The translations under genes and the position numbers were made by a program. Below, in pieces: positions 21,373 through 30,262 of a stretch of 64,000 nt of DNA (its first letter is position 1; the number at the start of each line of letters is the position of its first letter). The DNA comes from Mangrovimonas sp. TPBH4. GTDB lineage: Bacteria > Bacteroidota > Bacteroidia > Flavobacteriales > Flavobacteriaceae. Location: assembly GCF_001280505.1 (NCBI RefSeq), contig NZ_LBIO01000049.1:1-64000 (forward strand). The letters are read 5' to 3'. The notes beneath the pieces were generated by a model. It saw only the letters and a program-made list of their open reading frames with translations, had not been told where the DNA came from and ran no database searches.

Positions 21373-22338
21373 ATGAACCCTTTTTTTTCAAAACTACTCG
21401 CCGACATTGCGCGCAAACGCTTGGAAACAGACCACAAACCTGTTTCCAAAAAGCAAATTGAGCCAATGGTAACATCCATACGGGTAGAATTGTCACATGC
21501 CATCAGGTCCTATTTTTTTATTGCCCTTGGTGTGTTTTCGGCTGGATTTGGATTAAAAGGGTTTTTATTGCCAAATCGCTTCATTGACGGAGGCGCCACG
21601 GGTATTTCCCTGTTATTGGAAAATATCACCCACATTGAACTGGGCTATCTTCTTGTCTTGGTCAATGTCCCCTTTTTGATTCTGGGCGCGCTCACATTCA
21701 ATTTAAAGTTCGCCTTAAAGAGTATTAGCGCAATAGCCTTTTTGGCCTTTGTAGTGCATTTTGTGGAGTATCCTACCATTACCGATGACAAACTGCTCAT
21801 TGCTGTTTTTGGAGGCTTTTTCCTCGGGTTGGGAATTGGAATGGCTATGCGTGGCGGCAGCGTTATCGACGGAACAGAAGTTTTGGCCATCTATTTAAGC
21901 CGAAAGCTATCCATGACCGTTGGCGATGTACTGCTGGTGACCAATATTATTATCTTTTCATTTGGAGCTTATATCCTTTCAATAGAAACGGCACTCTACG
22001 CCATCCTCACCTATCTTGCTGCCGCCAAGACTGTTGATTTTGTCGTTGACGGTGTGGAAGAATATGTTGGTGTGACCATTATTTCTGAAAAACATGAAGA
22101 AATACGAATCATGCTTATTGAGAAGTTGCGTCGGGCATGTACCATTTACGCTGGAAAAGGCGGTTATGGCCAACACGGAAAAAGCTACGAAAAGGACATT
22201 ATCTATACAGTAGTAACACGTTTGGAATTGGCTAAATTACACACCGAAACTGATAAGATAGACAAAAACGCTTTCATCATCATGGGAGTTGTCAAGGACA
22301 TTAAAGGAGGCATGATTAAGAGAAAACCATTAAAATAA
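21373..22338 (+). CDS. YitT-family membrane protein (DUF161/DUF2179)
   Basis: A 321-residue protein with a cytoplasmic N-terminus of about 40 residues and five to six TM helices containing LPNRFIDGGATGISLLL and GSVIDGTEVLAIYLSR. A C-terminal DUF2179 domain has ARRACTIYAGKGGYG-like sequence (RRACTIYAGKGGYG) and YTVVTRLELAKL. The transported substrate or role of the family is not known. The gap to the preceding lipoprotein is 15 bases and to the next cupin gene 5 bases, so they are very likely co-transcribed. Confidence 0.93.
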   Translation: MNPFFSKLLADIARKRLETDHKPVSKKQIEPMVTSIRVELSHAIRSYFFIALGVFSAGFGLKGFLLPNRFIDGGATGISLLLENITHIELGYLLVLVNVPFLILGALTFNLKFALKSISAIAFLAFVVHFVEYPTITDDKLLIAVFGGFFLGLGIGMAMRGGSVIDGTEVLAIYLSRKLSMTVGDVLLVTNIIIFSFGAYILSIETALYAILTYLAAAKTVDFVVDGVEEYVGVTIISEKHEEIRIMLIEKLRRACTIYAGKGGYGQHGKSYEKDIIYTVVTRLELAKLHTETDKIDKNAFIIMGVVKDIKGGMIKRKPLK

Positions 22339-22343
22339 AGTCA

Positions 22344-22706
22344 ATGAAAAATTATACCGTCCAAGACAATCCTTTTGTTGTTCCCACCGATGATGGAAAA
22401 GTAATTAAGGAACATTTTGGAGTAGCCACCAATGGCGACACCCAATTAAGCATTGCCCATATGGTTGCACCTCCCGGCTGGAGCGAACCGTTCCAAACAC
22501 CAGAATTTGATGAATATACTTTTATTATAAAAGGTCAAAAGCAATTCATTATTGAAGGAGAAACCATTGTGCTAAAAGCAGGGCAATCCATTAAAATAAA
22601 CAAGCATACTAGAATACAATACTCCAATCCATTTACAGAACCTTGCGAATACCTTGCTATTTGCAAACCCGCGTTTTCAATGGACTTGGTCAATAGAGAA
22701 TCATAA
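22344..22706 (+). CDS. Cupin-domain protein
   Basis: A 120-residue cupin with motif 1 near PEFDEYTFIIKGQKQFI and motif 2 in LKAGQSIKINKHTRIQYSNP. Substrate unknown. Its stop codon overlaps the start of the following hydrolase by one base (TAATG), which indicates translational coupling and a possible joint role with it. Confidence 0.88.
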   Translation: MKNYTVQDNPFVVPTDDGKVIKEHFGVATNGDTQLSIAHMVAPPGWSEPFQTPEFDEYTFIIKGQKQFIIEGETIVLKAGQSIKINKHTRIQYSNPFTEPCEYLAICKPAFSMDLVNRES

Positions 22707-23533
22707 TGAAAAATACTTTGGTTAAACTTGTGGGCCTAAGTGTGAACACTTCAAGTTTCATCTCGAAATCTTTTGCTGCTGAAAGGGCATTAAGCCTATT
22801 TTCAACTCCTTTAAAAGGAAGGCCTAATGAAGAACAATCTGATTTTTTAAACACAGCTTTCAAGGAAGAATTGCAATACAACAACATTCCTATAATGACC
22901 TATCGTTGGCTAGGGAAGAAAGAAACGGTTTTATTGGTTCATGGTTGGGAAAGCAATTCGGCACGCTGGAAAAACCTCATCCTAGAATTAAAGTCAAAGG
23001 ATTACAACATTGTAGCTTTAGATGCTCCAGCGCATGGCAATTCAGGAAGCAAGCGCTTTAATGCCCTCCTCTATGCTGAATTTATACATGTGGTTGCTAA
23101 AAAATATAGCCCAAGCATTATTATTGGACATTCGGTTGGAGGGATGGCTTCTGTTTATTTTCAACATACCCACCAGATTTCCTCAATACAAAAAATGATT
23201 TTGTTGGGAGCACCTTCCGAGTTTTCCGGAATATTGAATCGTTATGTAGAAATGCTAGGCTACAATAGGCGGGTAACTCACCAACTCAATTCCATTATCA
23301 GGGATAGATTTGGCGTTACTCCCAAAGAGTTTTCAACTTCCAAATTCATCTCTAATATCACACCAAAAACACTGATTATCCATGATGAATTGGATAAAAT
23401 CATTCCTTACCAAGATGCCCTTCTACTTAAAAATGCCTATCACAACAGTAAATTGATCACTACCAATGGTTTTGGCCATTCACTCAACAATGCTACGGTA
23501 AGCAATCATATTCATTCTTTTTTAGAGGGTTAA
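22706..23533 (+). CDS. Alpha/beta hydrolase
   Basis: A 275-residue alpha/beta-hydrolase. The oxyanion strand VLLVHGWESNSARW, the nucleophile elbow GHSVGGMAS, the acid in IIHDELDKIIP and the catalytic histidine in GFGHSLNN are all present. There is no signal peptide of standard form, so it is probably cytosolic. Substrate unknown. It is coupled to the upstream cupin by a one-base overlap. Confidence 0.92.
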   Translation: MKNTLVKLVGLSVNTSSFISKSFAAERALSLFSTPLKGRPNEEQSDFLNTAFKEELQYNNIPIMTYRWLGKKETVLLVHGWESNSARWKNLILELKSKDYNIVALDAPAHGNSGSKRFNALLYAEFIHVVAKKYSPSIIIGHSVGGMASVYFQHTHQISSIQKMILLGAPSEFSGILNRYVEMLGYNRRVTHQLNSIIRDRFGVTPKEFSTSKFISNITPKTLIIHDELDKIIPYQDALLLKNAYHNSKLITTNGFGHSLNNATVSNHIHSFLEG

Positions 23534-23537
23534 ACAC

Positions 23538-23545
23538 TATCTTTG
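23538..23545 (+). promoter_or_regulatory. Promoter -7 element before rluF, implying a leaderless mRNA
   Basis: TATCTTTG ends five bases before the rluF ATG. If active, the transcript would begin at the start codon. No clear TTG was found upstream. Confidence 0.45.
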
Positions 23546-23549
23546 CACC

Positions 23550-24308
23550 ATGGAAGATCAATTGAAACGACTTAATAAATACCTCAGCGAAGTTGGCTAT
23601 TGCTCAAGAAGGGAAGCCGATAAACTTATTGATGCAGGACGTGTGACCATAAATGGAGAGGTTCCTGAAATGGGTACAAAAGTAGCTCCAACGGACGAGG
23701 TGCATGTAGACGGAAAATTAATCAAAAATACCAAGGAGCGTTTTGTATACCTCGCTTTCAACAAACCTGTTGGCATTGTATGTACTACCGATACCCGAGT
23801 TGAAAAAAACAATATCATTGACTTTATAAATTACCCTAAACGTATTTTCCCCATAGGAAGATTGGACAAACCCAGTGAAGGACTGATTCTATTGACCGAC
23901 GATGGAGATATCGTGAACAAAATTTTGAGAGCCAGCAATAATCACGAAAAGGAATATATTGTAACTGTTGACAAACCTATTTCACAAACGTTTGTCGAGC
24001 GCATGTCCAACGGTGTTCCTATTCTAGATCAAGTTACCAGAAAATGTAAAGTTGAAAAGTTAGGCAAGTATGAATTTAAGATTGTATTAACCCAAGGGCT
24101 CAACCGACAAATACGCCGCATGTGCGAGTATTTGGGTTACGAAGTAAAAACCTTAAAGCGTATAAGAATCATGAATATCAATCTTGATGTACCTCTTGGA
24201 GAATACCGTGAACTTACCAAAGAGGAAATGAACGGACTTGAAAAGTTGTTGCAAGGCTCAACCAAAAGCTATACCCCAAAACCACCAACAAGACGCAAAA
24301 ACCCTTAG
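23550..24308 (+). CDS. rluF: 23S rRNA pseudouridine synthase RluF
   Basis: A 252-residue RsuA/RluB-type enzyme. The N-terminal S4 domain (LNKYLSEVGYCSRREADKLI) is followed by the catalytic domain with aspartate in IGRLDKPSEGL. The segments NHEKEYIVTVDKPI, VPILDQVTRKCKV and LNRQIRRMCEYLGYEV agree with RluF rather than RluB or RsuA. RluF modifies U2604 in the peptidyl-transferase region of E. coli 23S rRNA. The C-terminal basic tail (SYTPKPPTRRKNP) is short. Confidence 0.92.
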   Translation: MEDQLKRLNKYLSEVGYCSRREADKLIDAGRVTINGEVPEMGTKVAPTDEVHVDGKLIKNTKERFVYLAFNKPVGIVCTTDTRVEKNNIIDFINYPKRIFPIGRLDKPSEGLILLTDDGDIVNKILRASNNHEKEYIVTVDKPISQTFVERMSNGVPILDQVTRKCKVEKLGKYEFKIVLTQGLNRQIRRMCEYLGYEVKTLKRIRIMNINLDVPLGEYRELTKEEMNGLEKLLQGSTKSYTPKPPTRRKNP

Positions 24309-24310
24309 AT

Positions 24311-24358
24311 ATACATAATAAAAAAAGGAACTCAATGAGCTCCTTTTTTATTATGTAT
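24311..24358. terminator. Bidirectional terminator between rluF and folD
   Basis: A long inverted repeat (atacataataaaaaaagga and its complement, with ggaactca/tgagctcc at the tip, one mismatch) has A and T runs suited to both convergent genes. Confidence 0.8.
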
Positions 24359-24369
24359 TAGCAAAACTT

Positions 24370-25254
24370 CTATTTTGCTGCTTGATGTCTTTCTCTTGCC
24401 AATAAGGTATTTTTAAGCAACATCGCAATTGTCATAGGTCCTACACCACCTGGAACAGGGGTAATATAACTTGCCTTAGGGCTTACACTCGCAAAATCCA
24501 CATCACCAGCTAAACGGTAACCTGCCTTTTTAGTCTCATCTGGCACTCGTGTAATCCCTACATCGATAATTACCACGCCATCTTTAACCATATCACCTGT
24601 TAGATATTCAGAAATACCAATAGCAGCTACGATAATATCGGCACTACGAGTAATGTCTGCCAAGTTTTTAGTACGACTATGTACCACAGTAACTGTGGCG
24701 TCTCCAGCCTTACGCTTTTGGCTCATTAAGATACTCATAGGGCGGCCAACAATATGGCTACGTCCCATAACCACCACATTTTTTCCTGAGGTTTCTATAT
24801 TATAGCGCTCCAGCAATTCCATAATCCCAAATGGAGTCGCCGGTAAAAAGGTAGGTAAATCCAAAGCCATTCTACCTACGTTTGTTGGGTGGAATCCATC
24901 AACATCCTTATCAGGATCGATTGCCATCAATACTTTTTGCTCATCGATATGCTTCGGCAAAGGCAACTGAACGATAAATCCATCAATATCATCATTTGTG
25001 TTTAATTCGTGGATTTTTTCCAATAAAACGGCCTCGGTTGTTTCTTCGGGCAAGTCTATCAAAGTTGAATTAAACCCGATTTTCTCACAAGCTTTAACTT
25101 TAGCATTCACGTAAGTCATACTCGCACCATCGGTCCCTACTAAAATTGCAGCTAAATGCGGTACTTTTTCACCATTAGCAATCATGCCCTGAACATCAAT
25201 CGCTATCTCATCTTTAATATCATTGCTGATTTTCTTACCGTCTAAAATTGTCAT
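24370..25254 (-). CDS. folD: Methylenetetrahydrofolate dehydrogenase/cyclohydrolase FolD
   Basis: A 294-residue bifunctional enzyme interconverting 5,10-methylene-, methenyl- and 10-formyl-tetrahydrofolate. The active-site lysine in [13 protein letters not shown], the QLPLPKHID segment, the cofactor-binding [11 protein letters not shown] and the C-terminal [15 protein letters not shown] are present. It is the last gene of the minus-strand series from ffh, with the four-helix-bundle gene inserted between. Confidence 0.97.
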   Translation of the reverse strand: MTILDGKKISNDIKDEIAIDVQGMIANGEKVPHLAAILVGTDGASMTYVNAKVKACEKIGFNSTLIDLPEETTEAVLLEKIHELNTNDDIDGFIVQLPLPKHIDEQKVLMAIDPDKDVDGFHPTNVGRMALDLPTFLPATPFGIMELLERYNIETSGKNVVVMGRSHIVGRPMSILMSQKRKAGDATVTVVHSRTKNLADITRSADIIVAAIGISEYLTGDMVKDGVVIIDVGITRVPDETKKAGYRLAGDVDFASVSPKASYITPVPGGVGPMTIAMLLKNTLLARERHQAAK

Positions 25255-25261
25255 ATTATAT

Positions 25262-25284
25262 AGTTTTCAGTCGCAGTTTTCAGT
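25262..25284. repeat. Left copy of imperfect inverted repeat flanking the four-helix-bundle gene
   Basis: AGTTTTCAGTCGCAGTTTTC (plus three bases) is the reverse complement, at 18 of 23 positions, of 25686-25708. A further copy of the CAGTTTT unit follows at 25282-25288. Confidence 0.6.
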
Positions 25285-25298
25285 TTTCAGTTAAAAAA

Positions 25299-25670
25299 CT
25301 AATGAACTTCAACTCCGAATTTTTCTGGATTATTAATCATATAATTTATCAATTTCCCAATCTCCATACATTCTTCAGACAATCCAGTATAGTCCTCTTG
25401 AGAAATATAGTTACAAGTCAATGCAAAATCTAACCAAGTATGTGTCTCAGAATTCTCCTCATCTGCATCTGTTAACTTACTAATAAAATGTCTAGGATAC
25501 CTTCTCTTCCTGTAAGCTTCAGACAAATTAGCACAAACCGAACGAGAACTTCTTCTGACTTGATCTGTTAAAGAATATGTTTCCTCTTTTGGAAATGTTT
25601 TCGAGATTTCAAAAATTGACATTGCCAAATCAAATGCTTTTTGGTACGCCAATAATTTTTTGAAATCCAT
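25299..25670 (-). CDS. Four-helix-bundle protein (23S rRNA intervening-sequence/Avd-like family)
   Basis: A 123-residue helical protein with the family pattern: F-K-K-L-L-A-Y-Q-K-A near the N-terminus, YSLTDQVRRSSRSVCANLSE and a following EAYRKRR. Members occur inside 23S rRNA intervening sequences and as free chromosomal genes. Some (Avd) act in diversity-generating retroelements, but no reverse transcriptase or variable repeat is seen here. The gene is bracketed by an imperfect inverted repeat (25262-25284 and 25686-25708) and sits between ffh and folD, which suggests insertion. Function in the cell is not established. Confidence 0.92.
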   Translation of the reverse strand: MDFKKLLAYQKAFDLAMSIFEISKTFPKEETYSLTDQVRRSSRSVCANLSEAYRKRRYPRHFISKLTDADEENSETHTWLDFALTCNYISQEDYTGLSEECMEIGKLINYMINNPEKFGVEVH

Positions 25671-25685
25671 ATTCTAAAAATTAAT

Positions 25686-25708
25686 ACTGTAAACTGTGAC
25701 TGTTTACT
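25686..25708. repeat. Right copy of imperfect inverted repeat flanking the four-helix-bundle gene
   Basis: ACTGTAAACTGTGACTGTTT (plus three bases) matches the reverse complement of 25262-25284 at 18 of 23 positions, and lies 4 bases from the ffh stop. Confidence 0.6.
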
Positions 25709-25712
25709 GAAT

Positions 25713-27041
25713 TTATCTCATATTCTTCATGGCCTGCATCATGCGTTTACCGCCACCGCCTTGCATCATCTTCATCATTTTGCTCATTTGGTTAAATTGC
25801 TTCAGCAATTGATTAACCTCTTGAACCGATGTTCCAGAACCTTTACCTATACGTTTTTTACGACTGGCATTGATAATTGAAGGGTTAGAACGCTCTTCTG
25901 GAGTCATAGAATGAATGATCGCTTCAATTCCTTTAAAGGCATCATCATCGATATCTATATCCTTCATCATTTTACCTGCACCAGGAATCATCCCGATAAG
26001 GTCCTTCATATTACCCATTTTCTTGATTTGTTGAATCTGCTTTAGGAAATCATCAAACCCGAACTGGTTCTTTGCAATTTTCTTTTGAAGTTTACGTGCT
26101 TCCTGCTCATCAAACTGCTCTTGTGCACGCTCAACCAAGGACACAACGTCTCCCATCCCCAAAATACGGTCGGCCATACGTGAAGGATAGAACACGTCTA
26201 TGGCTTCCATTTTCTCACCTGTACCAATAAACTTGATTGGTTTATTTACAACAGACTTAATTGAAATAGCAGCTCCACCACGAGTATCCCCGTCTAATTT
26301 GGTAAGGATAACCCCATCAAAGTTCAATACATCGTTAAAGGCTTTTGCCGTGTTAACCGCATCTTGACCAGTCATGGAATCTACCACAAACAATGTTTCT
26401 TGTGGTTGGATAGCACTATGGATGTTTGAGATTTCGGTCATCATGGCCTCATCTACTGCCAAACGACCCGCGGTATCGATAATTACCACATTAAATCCGT
26501 TGGCTTTTGCATGGGCAATACCGGCTTGAGCAATAGCAACCGGATCAGGATTTCCCTTGTCGCTATAAACCTCAACATTAATCTGCTCCCCAACAACGTG
26601 CAACTGATCAATCGCCGCTGGACGGTAAACGTCACAGGCAACCAACAATGGACGCTTGGTCTTTTTATTTTTAAGGTAATTTGCTAATTTTCCTGAAAAA
26701 GTAGTTTTACCAGACCCCTGCAAACCGGACATTAAAATAACGCTAGGGTTTTCAGATAGATTTATTCCTTCGGCATCACCTCCCATTAACTCGGTCAATT
26801 CATCCTTGACCAATTTCACCATTAATTGCCCAGGCTGTAGAGATGTCAATACATCTTGCCCAAGTGCTTTTTCTTTTACACGATTGGTAAATTCTTTGGC
26901 TATCTTAAAGTTAACATCGGCATCCAACAACGCACGTCTTACCTCTTTAAGGGTTTCCGCTACATTGACTTCGGTAATACTTCCATGTCCCTTAAGAACG
27001 TGTAAGGCCTTATCTAACTTTTCACTTAAATTATTAAACAT
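25713..27041 (-). CDS. ffh: Signal recognition particle protein Ffh
   Basis: A 442-residue SRP54 GTPase that binds 4.5S RNA and signal sequences and delivers ribosomes to the membrane. The N domain is followed by the G domain with P-loop GLQGSGKTTFSGKLA, DTAGRLAVDEAM and TKLDGDTRGGAA. The methionine-rich M domain at the C-terminus ends in GGGGKRMMQAMKNMR. Length is normal. A TAACTTTG -7 element lies upstream at 27067-27074. Confidence 0.97.
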   Translation of the reverse strand: MFNNLSEKLDKALHVLKGHGSITEVNVAETLKEVRRALLDADVNFKIAKEFTNRVKEKALGQDVLTSLQPGQLMVKLVKDELTELMGGDAEGINLSENPSVILMSGLQGSGKTTFSGKLANYLKNKKTKRPLLVACDVYRPAAIDQLHVVGEQINVEVYSDKGNPDPVAIAQAGIAHAKANGFNVVIIDTAGRLAVDEAMMTEISNIHSAIQPQETLFVVDSMTGQDAVNTAKAFNDVLNFDGVILTKLDGDTRGGAAISIKSVVNKPIKFIGTGEKMEAIDVFYPSRMADRILGMGDVVSLVERAQEQFDEQEARKLQKKIAKNQFGFDDFLKQIQQIKKMGNMKDLIGMIPGAGKMMKDIDIDDDAFKGIEAIIHSMTPEERSNPSIINASRKKRIGKGSGTSVQEVNQLLKQFNQMSKMMKMMQGGGGKRMMQAMKNMR

Positions 27042-27066
27042 ATTATTCCTGAAATTTTAAGAAGTG

Positions 27067-27074
27067 CAAAGTTA
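27067..27074 (-). promoter_or_regulatory. Promoter -7 element of ffh
   Basis: The minus strand reads TAACTTTG (TAnnTTTG), 26 bases before the ffh start. No good -33 match was found. Confidence 0.45.
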
Positions 27075-27117
27075 ACAATTTGTAGTATATTAAGGAAGTA
27101 AACCTCTTAATTCTAAA

Positions 27118-27146
27118 AGAAAAAAGGGCTGCTATGGCAGTAGGTA
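27118..27146 (-). terminator. Probable terminator of the SWIM/DUF6493-type operon
   Basis: The minus-strand sequence CTGCCATAGCAG forms a short stem followed by CCC and six T, about 150 bases after the stop of the 988-residue gene. The stem is short, so confidence is moderate. Confidence 0.5.
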
Positions 27147-27294
27147 TTAAAAAACTTGTACTATTGGGTTATCAAACAAATTAGAAAAGCTGTCAATTCA
27201 GGTATTGTCACACAAAATTTCGAAGCCGACTCTTCTTTAATTCTTAAGAAGATTTTTCCATTGGATTGCTTTTTACCTCCCTTTTACATTCCGG

Positions 27295-30261
27295 CTATGG
27301 CTCCACTACTGCCATTTCAATGGTTTCTATTTTATTAATTAATACTTTAAGAGTTGTTGATTGTCTCCAACTTTCCAGTTTTTCTTTTGACAATACACTA
27401 ATTTCAATTTCCGGGAATGAAAGCTTTAACTCTAAAAATATTTCTAATAATTTCTTGACTCCCCTTATTGGAGTATTATTCATATTGCCAATCATATCAT
27501 TCAAAAGATAGGCAAGAGCTTGATTGTGCTTTTTTGAAACATTAAAAAGACTAGCCGTTAATAGATCTGTAAATCGCTTAAGTGGTGCATATTCCCCATT
27601 CTCCAACTTACCCAAAATTTGACCAACTAATTTGTTATTTATAATGCCATGATTATTTGCTTTAATCCATATTTCTGCAGAAAGTTCTCTAGCCACTTTA
27701 TCGCTACACAGTAGCCCAGTGGCCAAAAACAAATAGGTTGACTCATGAAAATCATCTCTGTACCATATTTCATATAATCCTTTCAATAAATTTACCATGT
27801 TTTTTTTGCTAGTTTCATCAAAAAAAGTAGATTCCCTTAAGTTTTTATGAATGACATGACTTAAAAACATGCTGGAATTATTTGGTGAAAGAAATAAAAA
27901 TTTCACATCATCATGAGGCTGGATCGGGGTATAATATTTCTGCTTTTTAAAGAGTATATAGTTGTAGATACTACTAACCTCTATCATTTTCTTCCTTTTA
28001 TTAAATATTCCTACGATTGAAGAGACTATTGATTCAGGCTCCTTTTTCTGAATAGTAAAATCCTTAAGACACAACTCCTTTCTTATCATCATTTTCTGCA
28101 CATACCTTCTGGTTGCATAATCATAATCTTTATAGAAATGTTCTCTTGGACCGCAATCCCAGTTATACCCACCCATTTCCTTTTGTAAAGAATTTGCAAG
28201 AAACTCCTGAAAGTACTTAATGTCAGTATCTATATTTTTGCTCAATACACTTTGAATCCATAACTCCGGCCTCAATATATTAGCTTTTTGAATGTTTAAT
28301 TGGTTGAAATGATACTTCAAAACGTTTTTAATATCATCATCTACTATGCTTGTGATATTCTCAATAACATCTTGTGAATATTCATTTTTAGGCAGTCTAC
28401 CAATAGCTATTTGAAAGTCGTATAAGTCAATTGTTTCATTTATTTCTTCATAGGATATAATTCTATCAATCAGGATTTTTGGAGCAATCCAGCATGGGGA
28501 ATGAGTTGGAGAAGAAAGCAACCCCAAATTCAGACCTCTCTTAATCAAGGATTTAGATTTTATAAATAAGGAATGATGTATTTGATAAATATAGTCTGGA
28601 ATTGTCTGATGTTCAATCTCTTTCAAATTATTCTCATAATGAGATTTGTAAAAGCGTTCTTTTTTAAGCTTTTTGACTTTTTCTCTTTTAGCCTTTGTAA
28701 AACTTGTCAATTCTAAAGGATATTCACTCATCAATATTTCAGCAAAATCATTGATATAACAAGCGGCTTCTGATTCCAAATTTCCAATACGGCTATTCCA
28801 GTCAAAATTTAAAGATAGATCTAAAGAACGCTTAAATATTGGTTCTAATTTAGCTACATTATCCTTGTTTAAAAGCAGATAGAGTTTTGGCAAACAACTA
28901 AGCAGGAGGTCTATATGATAGACCTCATTATTATCAATAGATTGGCTTACAAAAAAGATTAAATCATCCAATGAGTCCAATTTAGGTACCTCATTTTCTT
29001 TTGATATAATTTTGAGTTCTTCTAATTCATGATTTTCTTCTTCGATTTCTTCTGAATCGACAATATATTCATTTAAAACTTCCTTTGATGAATGGAACAG
29101 GCTATCAGTATACAAACAAACTTCATCTAGCAGCTCTTGTTTCTGAGGGTTACCGTATTTCGCTATTATTTTGGCAGCTCTCAGTTGTATTTTTTCATCA
29201 ACATTTATTAAAGCTTCTGCCGCTTTTTTACAAATTGAAATACTTGAAGATTTATTAGTTTTAGCAATTTTCTCCAAAATCATTAAAGTTGAATTAACTA
29301 CAGATTTTGTTTCAGAGTTTAACAAAATAGAAGCGTTTTCAATGAATACTTCAGATTTAAACTTCTTTTGATTCGCAACTAATTTAAAATACTTTAAAAC
29401 CGTATTTATTACTTTAGAGTATGGGGAATTTAAAGCAGCTAAAAACTCATTTTGCAAACCTAATATTTCATCTATAGAAGGATTTAGTTTAATTAATAAA
29501 TCAAAGAACCAACCACTAAGAGTTTTATTAAACCCTTTGGTTGAAGTATAAATAGTTGCTATTAACACCCTTTCCCTATCAAGTCTATTCTCAACGGTTA
29601 AATTACTGATAGTATCAATCCAAATATCCCTTCCTCCTTTATAATTTTCAAGGTGTAAATAGTGGTAATAATTATTAATTAAAGATACTTCTTCAAAAAG
29701 CAACCATATATGCTCCTCTAAGGTTTCTTTATACTTATAAAGGACTTCTGGCCTGTAAAAACTTCTATTTTTACCATCTTCCTGTTTTCTTTCAATAATA
29801 CTATCAGGAAGTTTGGCCAATATTAAAGCACGAGATGGGATTAACAGTTCCTTTTTTTTCAAAAGCATCATCTTTTCATAAGACAGCCCCCAATGCAATT
29901 CTTCATTAATCAGGTCTCCATACCACTTTGGAGTATACCAAGGGATAATATTATTTAGATAATCATCATTTATAGACAGTTGACTAACATTAAAAAAAAC
30001 TTTTTTTATATCTGTTTTATTGAAACAAACGTAACACGCTTTGCTCACAAGATCTCTTTTAGCGTCAGAGTGCATAGGCTTTGAAGAATAGGATATCCCC
30101 CATTTTGTTTTTTCCTCTATACTATAATGTTCGAAAATTTTTTCTTGAAATTTTTTCAAAAAGGGAACTAGCTCTCTTTTATCCTTTGGTGTTAGATTTT
30201 TTAAAAAAGGGATAATGTCTTTTTCCTGAAGTACAATGCCTTCCAATTCTTTTTCAAGCAT
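27295..30261 (-). CDS. Large HEAT-like repeat protein (DUF6493-type), partner of SWIM protein
   Basis: A 988-residue, lysine- and glutamate-rich, apparently cytosolic protein without signal peptide. The N-terminus (IIPFLKNLTPKDKRELVPFL) and helical pairs around residues 290-375 (ILEKIAKTNKSSS, then AAEALINVDEKIQLRAAKII) look like HEAT/ARM repeats. I think it belongs to the DUF6493 family. It starts one base after the stop of the SWIM zinc-finger gene, so the two are tightly coupled. No catalytic motif was found. The pair may be a scaffold or nucleic-acid-associated complex; function unknown. Confidence 0.7.
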   Translation of the reverse strand: MLEKELEGIVLQEKDIIPFLKNLTPKDKRELVPFLKKFQEKIFEHYSIEEKTKWGISYSSKPMHSDAKRDLVSKACYVCFNKTDIKKVFFNVSQLSINDDYLNNIIPWYTPKWYGDLINEELHWGLSYEKMMLLKKKELLIPSRALILAKLPDSIIERKQEDGKNRSFYRPEVLYKYKETLEEHIWLLFEEVSLINNYYHYLHLENYKGGRDIWIDTISNLTVENRLDRERVLIATIYTSTKGFNKTLSGWFFDLLIKLNPSIDEILGLQNEFLAALNSPYSKVINTVLKYFKLVANQKKFKSEVFIENASILLNSETKSVVNSTLMILEKIAKTNKSSSISICKKAAEALINVDEKIQLRAAKIIAKYGNPQKQELLDEVCLYTDSLFHSSKEVLNEYIVDSEEIEEENHELEELKIISKENEVPKLDSLDDLIFFVSQSIDNNEVYHIDLLLSCLPKLYLLLNKDNVAKLEPIFKRSLDLSLNFDWNSRIGNLESEAACYINDFAEILMSEYPLELTSFTKAKREKVKKLKKERFYKSHYENNLKEIEHQTIPDYIYQIHHSLFIKSKSLIKRGLNLGLLSSPTHSPCWIAPKILIDRIISYEEINETIDLYDFQIAIGRLPKNEYSQDVIENITSIVDDDIKNVLKYHFNQLNIQKANILRPELWIQSVLSKNIDTDIKYFQEFLANSLQKEMGGYNWDCGPREHFYKDYDYATRRYVQKMMIRKELCLKDFTIQKKEPESIVSSIVGIFNKRKKMIEVSSIYNYILFKKQKYYTPIQPHDDVKFLFLSPNNSSMFLSHVIHKNLRESTFFDETSKKNMVNLLKGLYEIWYRDDFHESTYLFLATGLLCSDKVARELSAEIWIKANNHGIINNKLVGQILGKLENGEYAPLKRFTDLLTASLFNVSKKHNQALAYLLNDMIGNMNNTPIRGVKKLLEIFLELKLSFPEIEISVLSKEKLESWRQSTTLKVLINKIETIEMAVVEP

Positions 30262-30262
30262 A

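Noticed and set aside
25248..25433. A 61-residue plus-strand frame at the folD start
   Set aside because: Overlaps the four-helix-bundle gene in antisense and has no protein-like pattern.
25299..25670. Diversity-generating retroelement suggested by the Avd-like fold
   Set aside because: No reverse transcriptase, template repeat or variable repeat was found nearby.
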